A DNA stretch of 64,000 bases. It comes from Dyadobacter frigoris (GTDB lineage: Bacteria; Bacteroidota; Bacteroidia; Cytophagales; Spirosomataceae). Numbering within the stretch: position 1 is the first letter of the stretch; every line of letters starts with the position of its first letter. The position numbers were made by a program, and so were the translations under genes. The notes below the pieces were generated by a model, which saw only the letters and a program-made list of their open reading frames with translations, searched no databases and had not been told where the DNA came from. The DNA lies in NCBI RefSeq assembly GCF_005280585.1, contig NZ_SZVO01000021.1, forward strand, positions 60,589 through 124,588, read 5' to 3'. This document shows, piece after piece, positions 1 through 9,037 of this stretch.

Positions 1-2375
1 CTAATGTCGGGGTGACCCAGCCAACACATGCTTTCAAAGCTTTTGACGCACAAGGATACATGACTTTCAGAAGGGATGTGCTCAGGTCCATAAACCCGAA
101 CAATCCGTCTTATTATTACGACAATCCAAGCAAATTACCCTCCGGTGTCACACTGGACCAGTGGAGAAGTGCCAGCAATAATCCTCAGGCCGATAACACC
201 CAGGAATGGCTGGGACGTCTTAGGTTCTTTCCGATTGAAACCCAAAATTATCTGGCCGGTAAAACAGTTGACTGGTATAAAGAGGTTATGCAAACCGGCC
301 TGCGCCAGAACTATGACGTAAGTATTGGTGGCGGAACTAAAAATGCTACATACTATTGGTCTGTCGGATATCAGAATAATGAAGGACTAGTCCGGGGAGA
401 CAAATTCTCCACTTTACGTTCCAGATTGAATGTGGATTTTAAAGTGACCGACTGGCTTAATGTTGGTATAAATTCGCAGTTCGCGGATCGCAATGAGAGC
501 GGTGTTCCGGCAAATCTCTCACAAATGTATCTGATGAGCCCGTACGGCTCGATGAATAATCCTGATGGAAGTCTAGCCTGGTACCCTAACAGTTTTACAG
601 CGGCTAACCCACTGATCAATTATTACGGACAGGACAAACTTAGAAAAATAAATTCCCTCTTCGCTTCTTTGTATGCCAAGCTGAAACTGCCTTTTGGTTT
701 TGATTATAAGATCTCGTTTCAACCACGCTACGAGTTTATGAAGGATTATGATTTCTGGCCATCTACAACATTGGACGGGGGATCTGTCCGCTCAAAGGGA
801 TATGGTACCCGGGACGACGGCTCCACGTATGAATACATTTTCGATAATTTGCTGCACTGGAACAAGGAGGTGGGGATACATCACTTTGACCTGACACTCC
901 TTTACAGTTCAGAAAGAAAAAGGGATTGGTTATCGTCGATGAGCAACCAGACTTTTGTGCCAAACCAAAATCTGGGCTTCGATGGGCTGCAATATGGTAC
1001 CAACCCCACTGTATTTACTAATGATACACAGATTACAGGTGATGCGGCAATGGCTCGGTTGAATTACACCTTGCTTGGTAAATATCTCTTTACGGGCTCT
1101 GTGAGAAGAGACGGTTACTCGGCTTTTGGCACCAAAAAGCCTCGCGCAACCTTCCCTGCTGCTGCATTTGCATGGAAGTTATCGGAAGAAAAGTTTTTTC
1201 ACCTTGATTTTATAAGCCAGTTGAAATTAAGGCTGTCATGGGGCGTGAATGGAAACCGGGATATTGGTGCTTATTCGGCTCTGGCACAAATGCAGTCTAC
1301 CCAGTATTACGACGGCTCTAATGTTCAGGTTGGGGTATATAATAGTTCACTTGCAAATCCCAATCTTGTTTGGGAAAAAACCAAATCCGTTAATTTAGGT
1401 ATGGATGTGGGTTTTTTAAAAAACCGTCTGGATGTCAGTATGGAATATTATAATATGACGACAACGGACCTTCTAATGAACCGCTTGCTTCCTGAAATTA
1501 CAGGATTTAAAAATATCACCTCCAACCTTGGTCAATTAGGAAATAAGGGGTTTGAAATGACAATAAATACCATTAACACCGATAAGCGAAATTTTAGCTG
1601 GAGATCCAATCTGGTTTTTTCTTTAAACAGAAATAAGATCAAAAGATTGTTCGGTGACTATAAGGAACAGGTTGTAGACGGAAAAACGATTAAATCAGAA
1701 CTTCCTGACTATACAAATGAATGGTTTCCCGGACAAGCTATCGACAGGGTATGGAATTACAAGGTTACAGGAATTTGGAAAACGACTGAAAAAGACGCTG
1801 CTGCAGTTTATAAACTTCAGCCAGGGGATTTTAAAGCGGTGGATGTTGATGGCAACGGAAAATACGAAGCGCTGGCGGATAAACAGTTTATAGGTTACCG
1901 TCAGCCCCGTTTTCGCCTTGGATTAAGAAATGAATTTACATTTTTTAAGAATTTCTCCGCATCCATATTTCTCCGAAGCGAACTAGGTAATATCGCACCA
2001 TTTGCAGAAGGGCTGCGCACAGGCGGCTCAGATACCTATGACAGAAGAAATACCAATGATTTCCCTTATTGGACTCCTGAAAATCAGATTAATGACTATC
2101 CTCGACTGACCACCAATACGAATGTTTTTGGAGGTGGTATTAAAATGTATAAGTCGCTTTCCTTCGTACGGGTTCAGGATGTTTCGGTTTCCTATGCCTT
2201 ACCGGCATCTCTGGCAGAACGTCTTAAACTTGGCAGCCTTAGAGTGTTTGCCTCCGGCAGAAATATTTACACGATTACTAAATGGCCTGGTTGGGATCCG
2301 GAAGGATGGGACGCCAATGGAAATAACGTACCAATGCCCAAGAATATAACCCTGGGCCTGAATCTGTCATTGTAA
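1..2375 (+). CDS. SusC/RagA-family TonB-linked outer membrane protein, 5'-truncated by window edge
   Basis: This is the C-terminal 790 or so residues of a SusC-type outer membrane channel, which imports glycan oligomers with TonB energy beneath a SusD lid. The frame is open to the left edge (Asn-Val-Gly codons precede the first GTG), so the signal peptide, carboxypeptidase-like domain and plug lie outside the window. What is visible is beta-barrel: alternating aromatic strands, segments such as LRLSWGVNGN and LVWEKTKSVNLGMD that recur in SusC barrels, and the final strand ending NITLGLNLSL. The SusD partner starts 30 bases downstream. The downstream amino-sugar genes suggest an amino-sugar-containing glycan as cargo (inference). 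Family assignment is firm; substrate is not. Confidence 0.95.
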   Translation, partial: NVGVTQPTHAFKAFDAQGYMTFRRDVLRSINPNNPSYYYDNPSKLPSGVTLDQWRSASNNPQADNTQEWLGRLRFFPIETQNYLAGKTVDWYKEVMQTGLRQNYDVSIGGGTKNATYYWSVGYQNNEGLVRGDKFSTLRSRLNVDFKVTDWLNVGINSQFADRNESGVPANLSQMYLMSPYGSMNNPDGSLAWYPNSFTAANPLINYYGQDKLRKINSLFASLYAKLKLPFGFDYKISFQPRYEFMKDYDFWPSTTLDGGSVRSKGYGTRDDGSTYEYIFDNLLHWNKEVGIHHFDLTLLYSSERKRDWLSSMSNQTFVPNQNLGFDGLQYGTNPTVFTNDTQITGDAAMARLNYTLLGKYLFTGSVRRDGYSAFGTKKPRATFPAAAFAWKLSEEKFFHLDFISQLKLRLSWGVNGNRDIGAYSALAQMQSTQYYDGSNVQVGVYNSSLANPNLVWEKTKSVNLGMDVGFLKNRLDVSMEYYNMTTTDLLMNRLLPEITGFKNITSNLGQLGNKGFEMTINTINTDKRNFSWRSNLVFSLNRNKIKRLFGDYKEQVVDGKTIKSELPDYTNEWFPGQAIDRVWNYKVTGIWKTTEKDAAAVYKLQPGDFKAVDVDGNGKYEALADKQFIGYRQPRFRLGLRNEFTFFKNFSASIFLRSELGNIAPFAEGLRTGGSDTYDRRNTNDFPYWTPENQINDYPRLTTNTNVFGGGIKMYKSLSFVRVQDVSVSYALPASLAERLKLGSLRVFASGRNIYTITKWPGWDPEGWDANGNNVPMPKNITLGLNLSL

Positions 2376-2405
2376 TTTTAATAAGAAACTAAAAAGTAGA
2401 AAATC

Positions 2406-4175
2406 ATGAAAAGCCTGATCACTATATCTCTGCTATCGGTCATTCTGCTGCTGACACAAACGTCCTGTAACAAAGAATGGCTCAAACCTGAACCCCTTTC
2501 CTTTTTTAGCCCTGAAAATGTCTACGTTGACCAGGCAGGTTTTGAATCCCTGCTAGTTACAATGAGAAAGGACATTAAAAATGAGAATACGGCAAATACG
2601 ACCACCTTGATGCCCAATCTTACGATGGAGTTCGCAGCTTCTGATCTGGCCTCACCCTGGTCTCAGCTGGACTTTTATAATCTGACACCTAATACAGATC
2701 AGTATTACCAGTTTCTGGGCATGTTTACGGTCATGTATTCCTCGATTAAAAATGCCAACGTTTTGATTTCACGGATTGATGATATCAAGTGGGATTCTGA
2801 AAAGAGCAGAAATGTAATATTAGCAGAGGCCTACTGGCACAGGGCTTACTGGTATTACCGGCTTGTGAATTCTTACGGCGATGTCCCCTTTATCAATGAA
2901 GAAATACAGGGAGCTAAACTTGATTTCCAATCACATAGCCGGTGGACGATACTTGAAAAACTTCAGTCGGATCTTGAATTTGCGGTGCAATGGCTTCCGG
3001 CAACGGCCAAAGCAGGAACCATTTCACAAGGTGCAGCAAATCACTTGCTGGCAAAAGTATATCTGGCCAATACTCAATTTGAAAAGGCCATAGAAGCAGC
3101 ATCGCGGGTGATCAATGGCCCATATGCGCTAATGACACAACGATTCGGGATTGATGCTGCCAAACCGGTACGGAACCTGATATGGGACTTGCACCGTCCC
3201 AAAAATTATAATACTGCCCAGAATACCGAGACGATCCTGGCTTCTGTCGACCGTTTTGAAGCACCTCCCGGGGCAAGATCTGTCGGACTTTATACCATGC
3301 GTATGTACAATTGCCAATGGTTTCAACCACAGGTACTTGATAGCCAGGGCAAGCCCGGCATGGTAGCAAGTGGCCCTATGTATGATTCTTTGGGAAGAGG
3401 TAATGCGAATGTGCGCCTAACCGGATTTTACCAATACGATATATGGTCATACAAAGGAGACAACTGGCGCACCACACCCGATCTTAGAAGAAGTGATATC
3501 AACTGGGTCGATATTCACGAACTGAAATACAATAACCCTGCCTCGGTGGATTTTGGAAAACCATTGAATATAAATAATCTGGCAGCTAAGGTAGATACTT
3601 TTAAACATGTGTATGCCATGCCTTATTATATCATGTACAATCCCCAGGATGATCCGAAAGCAGTACCAATGGGCGGTAACGGAGACTGGTATGTATTCAG
3701 GTTGGCCGATACTTATTTGCTAAGGGCCGAAGCATACTACTGGAAAAACCAGCTTGCTCTCGCTGCCGACGATATCAATAAAATCAGACAGCGTGCAAAA
3801 GCACTTCCTGTTTCAGCTGGTGAGCTAAACATCGATTTCATTATGAACGAGCGTGCACGTGAACTATTCGCCGAAGAACCACGGCACTCAGAGTTGGTAA
3901 GAGTATCTTATATCATGGCAAAATCGAATCTGGGCGGGTATTCTTTAAGCAATTTCAGTGGAAAAAATTACTTCTACGACCGGGTGATGAAATATAACAA
4001 TACCTATACAAAGAAAATCCAGTTGCTGGGCAATACTGCGAACATGGCACCCTTTCATGTGCTGTGGCCAATTCCATCGCTTGTAATAACCGCAAATACG
4101 AAAGGGGTGATCAACCAGAATATCGGATATAATGGAGCTGAAAAAAATATCCCGCCTCTGACCGTTATTGAATGA
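2406..4175 (+). CDS. SusD/RagB-family nutrient-binding outer membrane lipoprotein
   Basis: Surface-exposed glycan-binding lipoprotein that caps the SusC channel encoded just upstream. It is 589 residues, within the usual SusD range. The N-terminus is a lipoprotein signal with a hydrophobic stretch and a Cys at residue 21 (TQTSC). Seen next are the SusD helical signatures: the EAYWHRAYWYYRLVNSYGDVP segment near residues 140-160 (TPR-like helix followed by the GDVP turn), the central binding region, and the LADTYLLRAEAYYW helix with the NKIRQRA motif near residues 430-465. A C-terminal INQNIGYNG segment is typical of the family end. It sits 30 bases after SusC and 44 bases before the next gene, so one operon is likely. 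Confidence 0.95.
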   Translation: MKSLITISLLSVILLLTQTSCNKEWLKPEPLSFFSPENVYVDQAGFESLLVTMRKDIKNENTANTTTLMPNLTMEFAASDLASPWSQLDFYNLTPNTDQYYQFLGMFTVMYSSIKNANVLISRIDDIKWDSEKSRNVILAEAYWHRAYWYYRLVNSYGDVPFINEEIQGAKLDFQSHSRWTILEKLQSDLEFAVQWLPATAKAGTISQGAANHLLAKVYLANTQFEKAIEAASRVINGPYALMTQRFGIDAAKPVRNLIWDLHRPKNYNTAQNTETILASVDRFEAPPGARSVGLYTMRMYNCQWFQPQVLDSQGKPGMVASGPMYDSLGRGNANVRLTGFYQYDIWSYKGDNWRTTPDLRRSDINWVDIHELKYNNPASVDFGKPLNINNLAAKVDTFKHVYAMPYYIMYNPQDDPKAVPMGGNGDWYVFRLADTYLLRAEAYYWKNQLALAADDINKIRQRAKALPVSAGELNIDFIMNERARELFAEEPRHSELVRVSYIMAKSNLGGYSLSNFSGKNYFYDRVMKYNNTYTKKIQLLGNTANMAPFHVLWPIPSLVITANTKGVINQNIGYNGAEKNIPPLTVIE

Positions 4176-4219
4176 TTTGTCAGCGAGGTTATCGAAAATA
4201 ACATTTTAACATCATCATT

Positions 4220-5296
4220 ATGAAGCTCCTTTTCAGTTCAGCATTTTTTATAACGGCCATTACTTTGATTTCAGGCGGATTTATTCCAATGGACAAATCA
4301 AACCAGGATTCTTTACCCGGGGTTGAATTTAAAGAAAGAAAATCCGAAAAAAGAGTGGATGTTACCGTAAATGGCAAGCTATTTACTTCCTATGCCTGGC
4401 CTGACACGGTCATGAAACCGATTCTTTATCCGGTGCTTACCTCTGCAGGAACCGAAATCACCCGAGGGTTTCCTCTGAAAACAAGAGGTGGGGAACGAGC
4501 AGATCATCCGCACCATATCGGAATATGGTTAAATTATGGCGATGTAAACGGTTACGATTTTTGGGGTAATTCCTACGAAATCCCGGCAAACATCAGGAAA
4601 GTGCACTGCGGAAAAATAAAACACCTTGGAATTGAAAAGGTAACGGCAGGGGCCGGTGAAGGATCTATGATTACAAAGGCAAGCTGGATTGATCCTTTTG
4701 GCAATGAAGTTCTGGCAGAACGAACCGAATACCATTTTATCGCCCAGGGATCAATCCGGATCATAGACAGAATTACAACGCTGACAGCCACCCATGGAGA
4801 CGTGAAAATGAAAGATACAAAGGAGGGAATGTTCGGTATCCGCGTTGCCCGTCAGCTTGAATTGCCTTTAAAGGATGAAGTAACTTTGACTGACGCGTTG
4901 GGTAATCCAACGAAAGTTAAAAAAATGGACAATGAAGGTGTGACGGGAAATTATAGAAGCAGTGAAGGAATTACAGGTGAGCGCGTGTGGGGAACAAGGG
5001 CCAAATGGATGGATCTATACGGAAGTATTGGCTCTGAAAAAATATCTCTGGTCATCAGTGACCATCCCAAAAACCTGAGCTATCCGACCTACTGGCATGC
5101 AAGAGGATATGGACTGTTATGCACAAATCCCTTTGGCGTAAAAGATTTCACAAAAGGGAAAGAGGCATTGAACTACCAGATCGCTGACGGTAAATCGCTG
5201 ACTTTGAGATACCGCGTCATTGTGAGCTCAGGCAATCATTTAACCGATGCTCAAATCGGTGCCCTGTCAGAGCAGTTCGCAAAGAAATATCAGTAA
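4220..5296 (+). CDS. DUF6807 (PmoA-like) family secreted protein
   Basis: A 358-residue protein with an N-terminal hydrophobic signal segment (residues 1-22). It matches the family often labelled 'methane oxygenase PmoA', now DUF6807, from the HPHHIGIWLNYGDVNGYDFWG block around residues 93-114 and the late YWHARGYGLLCTNPFG block near 290-305. The name is misleading: there is no sign of a methane monooxygenase. The family is common in Bacteroidota and Planctomycetota next to Gfo/Idh/MocA oxidoreductases, as here, but its reaction is not established to my knowledge. The conserved His-rich block could bind metal or sugar (inference). It lies between SusD and the oxidoreductases in an apparent operon. 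Confidence 0.85.
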   Translation: MKLLFSSAFFITAITLISGGFIPMDKSNQDSLPGVEFKERKSEKRVDVTVNGKLFTSYAWPDTVMKPILYPVLTSAGTEITRGFPLKTRGGERADHPHHIGIWLNYGDVNGYDFWGNSYEIPANIRKVHCGKIKHLGIEKVTAGAGEGSMITKASWIDPFGNEVLAERTEYHFIAQGSIRIIDRITTLTATHGDVKMKDTKEGMFGIRVARQLELPLKDEVTLTDALGNPTKVKKMDNEGVTGNYRSSEGITGERVWGTRAKWMDLYGSIGSEKISLVISDHPKNLSYPTYWHARGYGLLCTNPFGVKDFTKGKEALNYQIADGKSLTLRYRVIVSSGNHLTDAQIGALSEQFAKKYQ

Positions 5297-5383
5297 GGAT
5301 CTTATACAGCTTTTTTTATAGTTGTTAAATGCCGCCCAGCAGTCGGATCAGTTTAACAGATCATCATTTAACTTACAATTGTC

Positions 5384-6754
5384 ATGACTCAAAGAAGAGA
5401 ATTTATTAAGAAAAGCCTGTTTGGAACTGCCGGAATTGCTATCGGCGGCATGGGGTTCAGCCGCAAATCCTATGATTCCATTGCGGGCGCCAATGAACGT
5501 ATCAATGTTGCCGTAATAGGTATCAGCGGTCGCGGCAAGGACCATATCAGTAATTACTGCAATATTAAAGACAGCAGCAATGTAAGAATTAAAACGCTGT
5601 GCGACGTGGACGAAAAGTTTTGGGCCGAAGGCGTCAGGACAGTGACTGAAAAGTCTGGGACCAAGCCCTTGACGGAATGGGATATGCGCAAGGTTTTTGA
5701 CGACAAGGATATCCATGCCGTATCATTTGCCACCCCAAATCACTGGCACGCATTGGGTACGATCTGGGCTTGCCAGGCAGGCAAACATGTTTATGTAGAA
5801 AAACCCGCCTCCCATAATGTTTTTGAAGGAAGAAAAATGATTGAAGCGGCCCGGAAATATAATGTCAGGGTGCAGTGCGGATTTCAGAACCGTTCGATCG
5901 CTAATGTCATGGAAGCAATGAAATTTCTGCATAATGGCGGTATTGGACAGGTTTATTCTGCCCGTGGAACGTGTATCAAACCTAGGGATTCATTCGGTTT
6001 TGCAAAGGATAGTACACCACCGTCCACACTGCATTACGATCAATGGCTGGGTCCGGTACCCTACAGGCGCTATAATGAAAAAAGAGGGCACTACAACTGG
6101 CACTGGTTTTGGGATACGGGAAATGGAGACACCGGAAACCAGGGACCTCATCAGTTTGACATTGCCCGCTGGGGTCTTAACAAAAACGAACACCCGGTAT
6201 CTGTTTACTCTGCCGGGGGAATTTACGGGATTAATCCTGAGGAGTGCGCCCAGCAAACACCCAACACCCAGACTTCGCTGTTTAAATATGACGATGGAAA
6301 AATGCTTGAGTTTGAAACCCGGGGCCGTTATTCCAATGCAGAATCCAGCCTTGATATCCGTGTAGGAAATGTTTTTTATGGAACTGATGGCTATCTGGAA
6401 TTAGATGGCGGCAAATGGAAAGCCTTTCGTAAACGCGAAACAGAGCCTTTTGTCGCTTCAAAACCGGAAGCAAAGAAAGTTACTGATCCAACTTTCAGAC
6501 TGGCTGCCGGGGGCGGAGAGCATTACGCCAATTTTCTTGATGCCATAAGACTGGGGAAAGATGATATGTTGAACTGCGATATCAATGAAGGTTTTTATTC
6601 GACCACACTTCCGCTGATTGCCAATATTTCTTACCGGCTCGGACGTGAACTTAAATTTATGGGCGATTATGAGAAGTTTGCCAATGATTCCGAAGCGGAT
6701 ACCATGTTAACAGCGGTTTACCGCAAACCGTATGTAGTTCCTGATCAGGTTTAA
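5384..6754 (+). CDS. Tat-exported Gfo/Idh/MocA-family oxidoreductase
   Basis: A 456-residue NAD(P)-dependent oxidoreductase of the Gfo/Idh/MocA type. The N-terminus has a twin-arginine motif (RREFIKKS) and a hydrophobic Ala/Gly-rich stretch, so folded, cofactor-loaded export to the periplasm is likely. The Rossmann part follows with NVAVIGISGRGKDH near residues 41-54, then the family signature VEKPASHNVFEGRKM near 138-152, where the Lys of EKP is the conserved catalytic/cofactor residue. The second half is the substrate-binding alpha/beta domain, with GNGDTGNQGPHQFDIARWGL. It is 87 bases after DUF6807 and 48 bases before the GH109-type gene. A sugar-oxidation role on the imported glycan is an inference from context; the exact substrate is unknown. 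Confidence 0.9.
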   Translation: MTQRREFIKKSLFGTAGIAIGGMGFSRKSYDSIAGANERINVAVIGISGRGKDHISNYCNIKDSSNVRIKTLCDVDEKFWAEGVRTVTEKSGTKPLTEWDMRKVFDDKDIHAVSFATPNHWHALGTIWACQAGKHVYVEKPASHNVFEGRKMIEAARKYNVRVQCGFQNRSIANVMEAMKFLHNGGIGQVYSARGTCIKPRDSFGFAKDSTPPSTLHYDQWLGPVPYRRYNEKRGHYNWHWFWDTGNGDTGNQGPHQFDIARWGLNKNEHPVSVYSAGGIYGINPEECAQQTPNTQTSLFKYDDGKMLEFETRGRYSNAESSLDIRVGNVFYGTDGYLELDGGKWKAFRKRETEPFVASKPEAKKVTDPTFRLAAGGGEHYANFLDAIRLGKDDMLNCDINEGFYSTTLPLIANISYRLGRELKFMGDYEKFANDSEADTMLTAVYRKPYVVPDQV

Positions 6755-6802
6755 TATGACACAAAAAAGTTAGAATCAACGCAAATCAACCTATATTAAA
6801 AA

Positions 6803-8221
6803 ATGAATAAACGGGAATTTTTAAAACTGACCGGGTTAAGTGGACTTGGTTTGGCAGGAAGTACCTTGACTCAGAGTTGTACTATCAGTAAAGCAAGTTC
6901 CGAACTGCCCGAGATAAAAAAACAGGCAACCGGAGCTCACCGCCAGACTTTCAATATGTCCGGATATTCGGCGCCTAAAATCGATACGGTCCGTATAGGA
7001 TATATTGGTTTGGGTAACAGAGGCGGGGGAGCAATCAAGCGGATCATTCACCTGGATAATGTTGAAGTAAAGGCGCTCTGCGACCTTCGGCCGGAGTATG
7101 CAAATGCTGCTCTAAAGACCTTCGAAGAAACCTCTCACAAGCCAACACTTTATTCCGGGAATGAAAATGAATGGAAAAAAGTTTGTGAAAGGGATGATAT
7201 TGATCTCATCTACATTTGCACACCCTGGAGTTTGCATACACCCATGGCGTTGTATGCCATGGAGCATGGCAAGCATGTAGCCTGCGAAATCCCTATTGCA
7301 ACAACGGTAGAAGATTGCTGGAAGCTTGTTGAAACATCGGAACGCACCAAAAAGCATTGCATGATGCTGGAAAACTGCTGTTATGATTTCTTTGAAATGC
7401 TGACACTGAATATGGCCCGTCAGGGATTCTTTGGTGAGATTATTCATGTGGAAGGCGCTTATATCCATAATATTTATGAATCCTTCTTTGATAAAAACAA
7501 AAGGTATAACCAATGGCGTCTGAGAGAAAATGAGAAAAACGGAAATCTTTATCCCACGCATGGTTTAGGTCCTGTTTGCCAGGCATTGAATATCAACCGG
7601 GGAGATAAAATGGACTTTCTGGTTTCTACTGCCAGCAATGATTTTATGATCGCGTCTAAAGCACATGAAATGGCGCAGATCGATCCGGTATTCAAGGAAT
7701 TTGATGGAAAAACTTTCCGTGGTAATATGAATACAACCACGATCCGTACCCAGAAAGGAAAAACCATTATGCTGCAGCATGATGTGACCTCGCCGCGGCC
7801 ATATTCCCGGATCCACCTGATTAGCGGCACAAAAGGTACAGCCCTTAAATATCCCTTGCCCGGACGTATCTCACAAGGTCATGAATGGCTTTCCGAGGAA
7901 GATATTAATGTGTTGGAAAAGAAATATGAACCAGCCATTGTCAAGAGAATAGGTGAACTGGCTGTAAAAGTAGGCGGACATGGAGGAATGGATTTTCTGA
8001 TGGACTGGCGTCTGATCGACTGCCTTCGGAATGGTTTGCCCCTGGATCAGGATGTTTATGACGCGGCCTCATGGAGTGTTATTTTTCCATTAACACAGTG
8101 GTCGGTAGCTAACCGTTCCAATTCTATTGATATCCCTGACTTTACTTCCGGTGCATGGAAAACCAATCAGCCAGTGGATATAGAGCTGAAGAAAGGAGGA
8201 AATACCCAAGTGAAGGCATAA
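6803..8221 (+). CDS. GH109-type NAD-dependent glycosidase (alpha-N-acetylgalactosaminidase-like)
   Basis: A 472-residue Gfo/Idh/MocA-fold protein whose motifs fit glycoside hydrolase family 109, enzymes that cleave alpha-GalNAc by an NAD-assisted oxidation/elimination cycle. Seen: a Tat-like export signal (KREFLKLTG) with a possible lipobox ending at Cys26, the cofactor loop IGYIGLGNRGGGA near residue 75, ICTPWSLHTPMALYAMEHGKHV, the stretch MMLENCCYDFFEM near 188-200, and the YPTHGLGP motif at 250-257, which carries the conserved His of the family. The neighbouring amino-sugar deaminase and permease support an amino-sugar substrate. The family call rests on motif memory; the activity (GalNAc, Gal or other) is inferred. 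Confidence 0.82.
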   Translation: MNKREFLKLTGLSGLGLAGSTLTQSCTISKASSELPEIKKQATGAHRQTFNMSGYSAPKIDTVRIGYIGLGNRGGGAIKRIIHLDNVEVKALCDLRPEYANAALKTFEETSHKPTLYSGNENEWKKVCERDDIDLIYICTPWSLHTPMALYAMEHGKHVACEIPIATTVEDCWKLVETSERTKKHCMMLENCCYDFFEMLTLNMARQGFFGEIIHVEGAYIHNIYESFFDKNKRYNQWRLRENEKNGNLYPTHGLGPVCQALNINRGDKMDFLVSTASNDFMIASKAHEMAQIDPVFKEFDGKTFRGNMNTTTIRTQKGKTIMLQHDVTSPRPYSRIHLISGTKGTALKYPLPGRISQGHEWLSEEDINVLEKKYEPAIVKRIGELAVKVGGHGGMDFLMDWRLIDCLRNGLPLDQDVYDAASWSVIFPLTQWSVANRSNSIDIPDFTSGAWKTNQPVDIELKKGGNTQVKA

Positions 8222-8266
8222 GAAATGTCAGTTATTTATTTTAATCGAATTAAACAAAACGTTTAG

Positions 8267-9016
8267 ATGAAAATCGTTATATCTAATACAGATAAGGAAT
8301 TAGGTGAGTTGGCGGGAAAAAAAGCAGCAGATCTAATCCGCCAGGCTATATCCGAAAAAGGAATGGCTAATATCATATTGGCCACAGGTACAAGCCAGTT
8401 TGAAACCATAAATCAATTGATACTGGAGCAAAACATTGACTGGTCGAAGGTCACCATGTTTCATTTAGATGAATACATTGGTATGAAGGCGACACACCCT
8501 GCCAGCTTCAGAAAATACCTGACAGAACGTTTCCTGAATAAAGTACCGGCCTTAAAATCAAGTTTCCTGATTAGCGGGGAAACAGATGCCCTTGAAGAAA
8601 CCAAACGTCTTGGAAAACTCATCAATGAGCATCCTATCGATGTGGCTCTTGTAGGAGTCGGCGAAAACGGGCATTTGGCATTTAATGATCCTCCGGCAGA
8701 TTTTGAAACAGAAGTGCCTTATTTGGTTGTGGACCTGGATGAGCCTTGCCGAAAACAGCAGATGAGAGAGGGATGGTTTGCCACGCTGGAAGAAGTGCCA
8801 AAGCAAGCCATCAGTATGTCTGTAAAACAAATCATGAAATCGACCAGCATTATTTGCTCGGTACCGGATCAGCGAAAAGCGACGGCAGTAAAGGATAGTA
8901 TCGAGCAGAAAATCAGTAATTTATTCCCAGCCAGTGTGCTACAGGAGCATCCGGATTGCATTTTCTATCTGGATAAATCATCTGCCAGCCTTCTGTCTCT
9001 TGAAAATGTTTCCTGA
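8267..9016 (+). CDS. nagB: Glucosamine/galactosamine-6-phosphate deaminase (NagB/AgaI family)
   Basis: Cytoplasmic enzyme that turns an amino-sugar 6-phosphate into a ketose 6-phosphate and ammonia. At 249 residues it is short for classical NagB (about 265) and closer to the AgaI/GamI length. Motifs: TMFHLDEY with the general base Asp68, and GVGENGHLAFNDP at 129-141 with His136. The residue just before Gly-His is Asn134 where E. coli NagB has Asp; many homologues share this. Because the preceding enzyme resembles an alpha-GalNAc-ase, galactosamine-6-phosphate is as likely a substrate as glucosamine-6-phosphate (inference). No matching kinase or deacetylase lies in the window. The gene is 45 bases after GH109 and 21 before the permease. 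Confidence 0.88.
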   Translation: MKIVISNTDKELGELAGKKAADLIRQAISEKGMANIILATGTSQFETINQLILEQNIDWSKVTMFHLDEYIGMKATHPASFRKYLTERFLNKVPALKSSFLISGETDALEETKRLGKLINEHPIDVALVGVGENGHLAFNDPPADFETEVPYLVVDLDEPCRKQQMREGWFATLEEVPKQAISMSVKQIMKSTSIICSVPDQRKATAVKDSIEQKISNLFPASVLQEHPDCIFYLDKSSASLLSLENVS

Positions 9017-9037
9017 AATCAGGTTTAAAATTGCCAC

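Noticed and set aside
4220..5296. Methane monooxygenase subunit (PmoA) reading of the DUF6807 gene
   Set aside because: The label is a family misnomer: the product is a soluble secreted protein without the membrane helices of PmoA, and no pmoB or pmoC is present.
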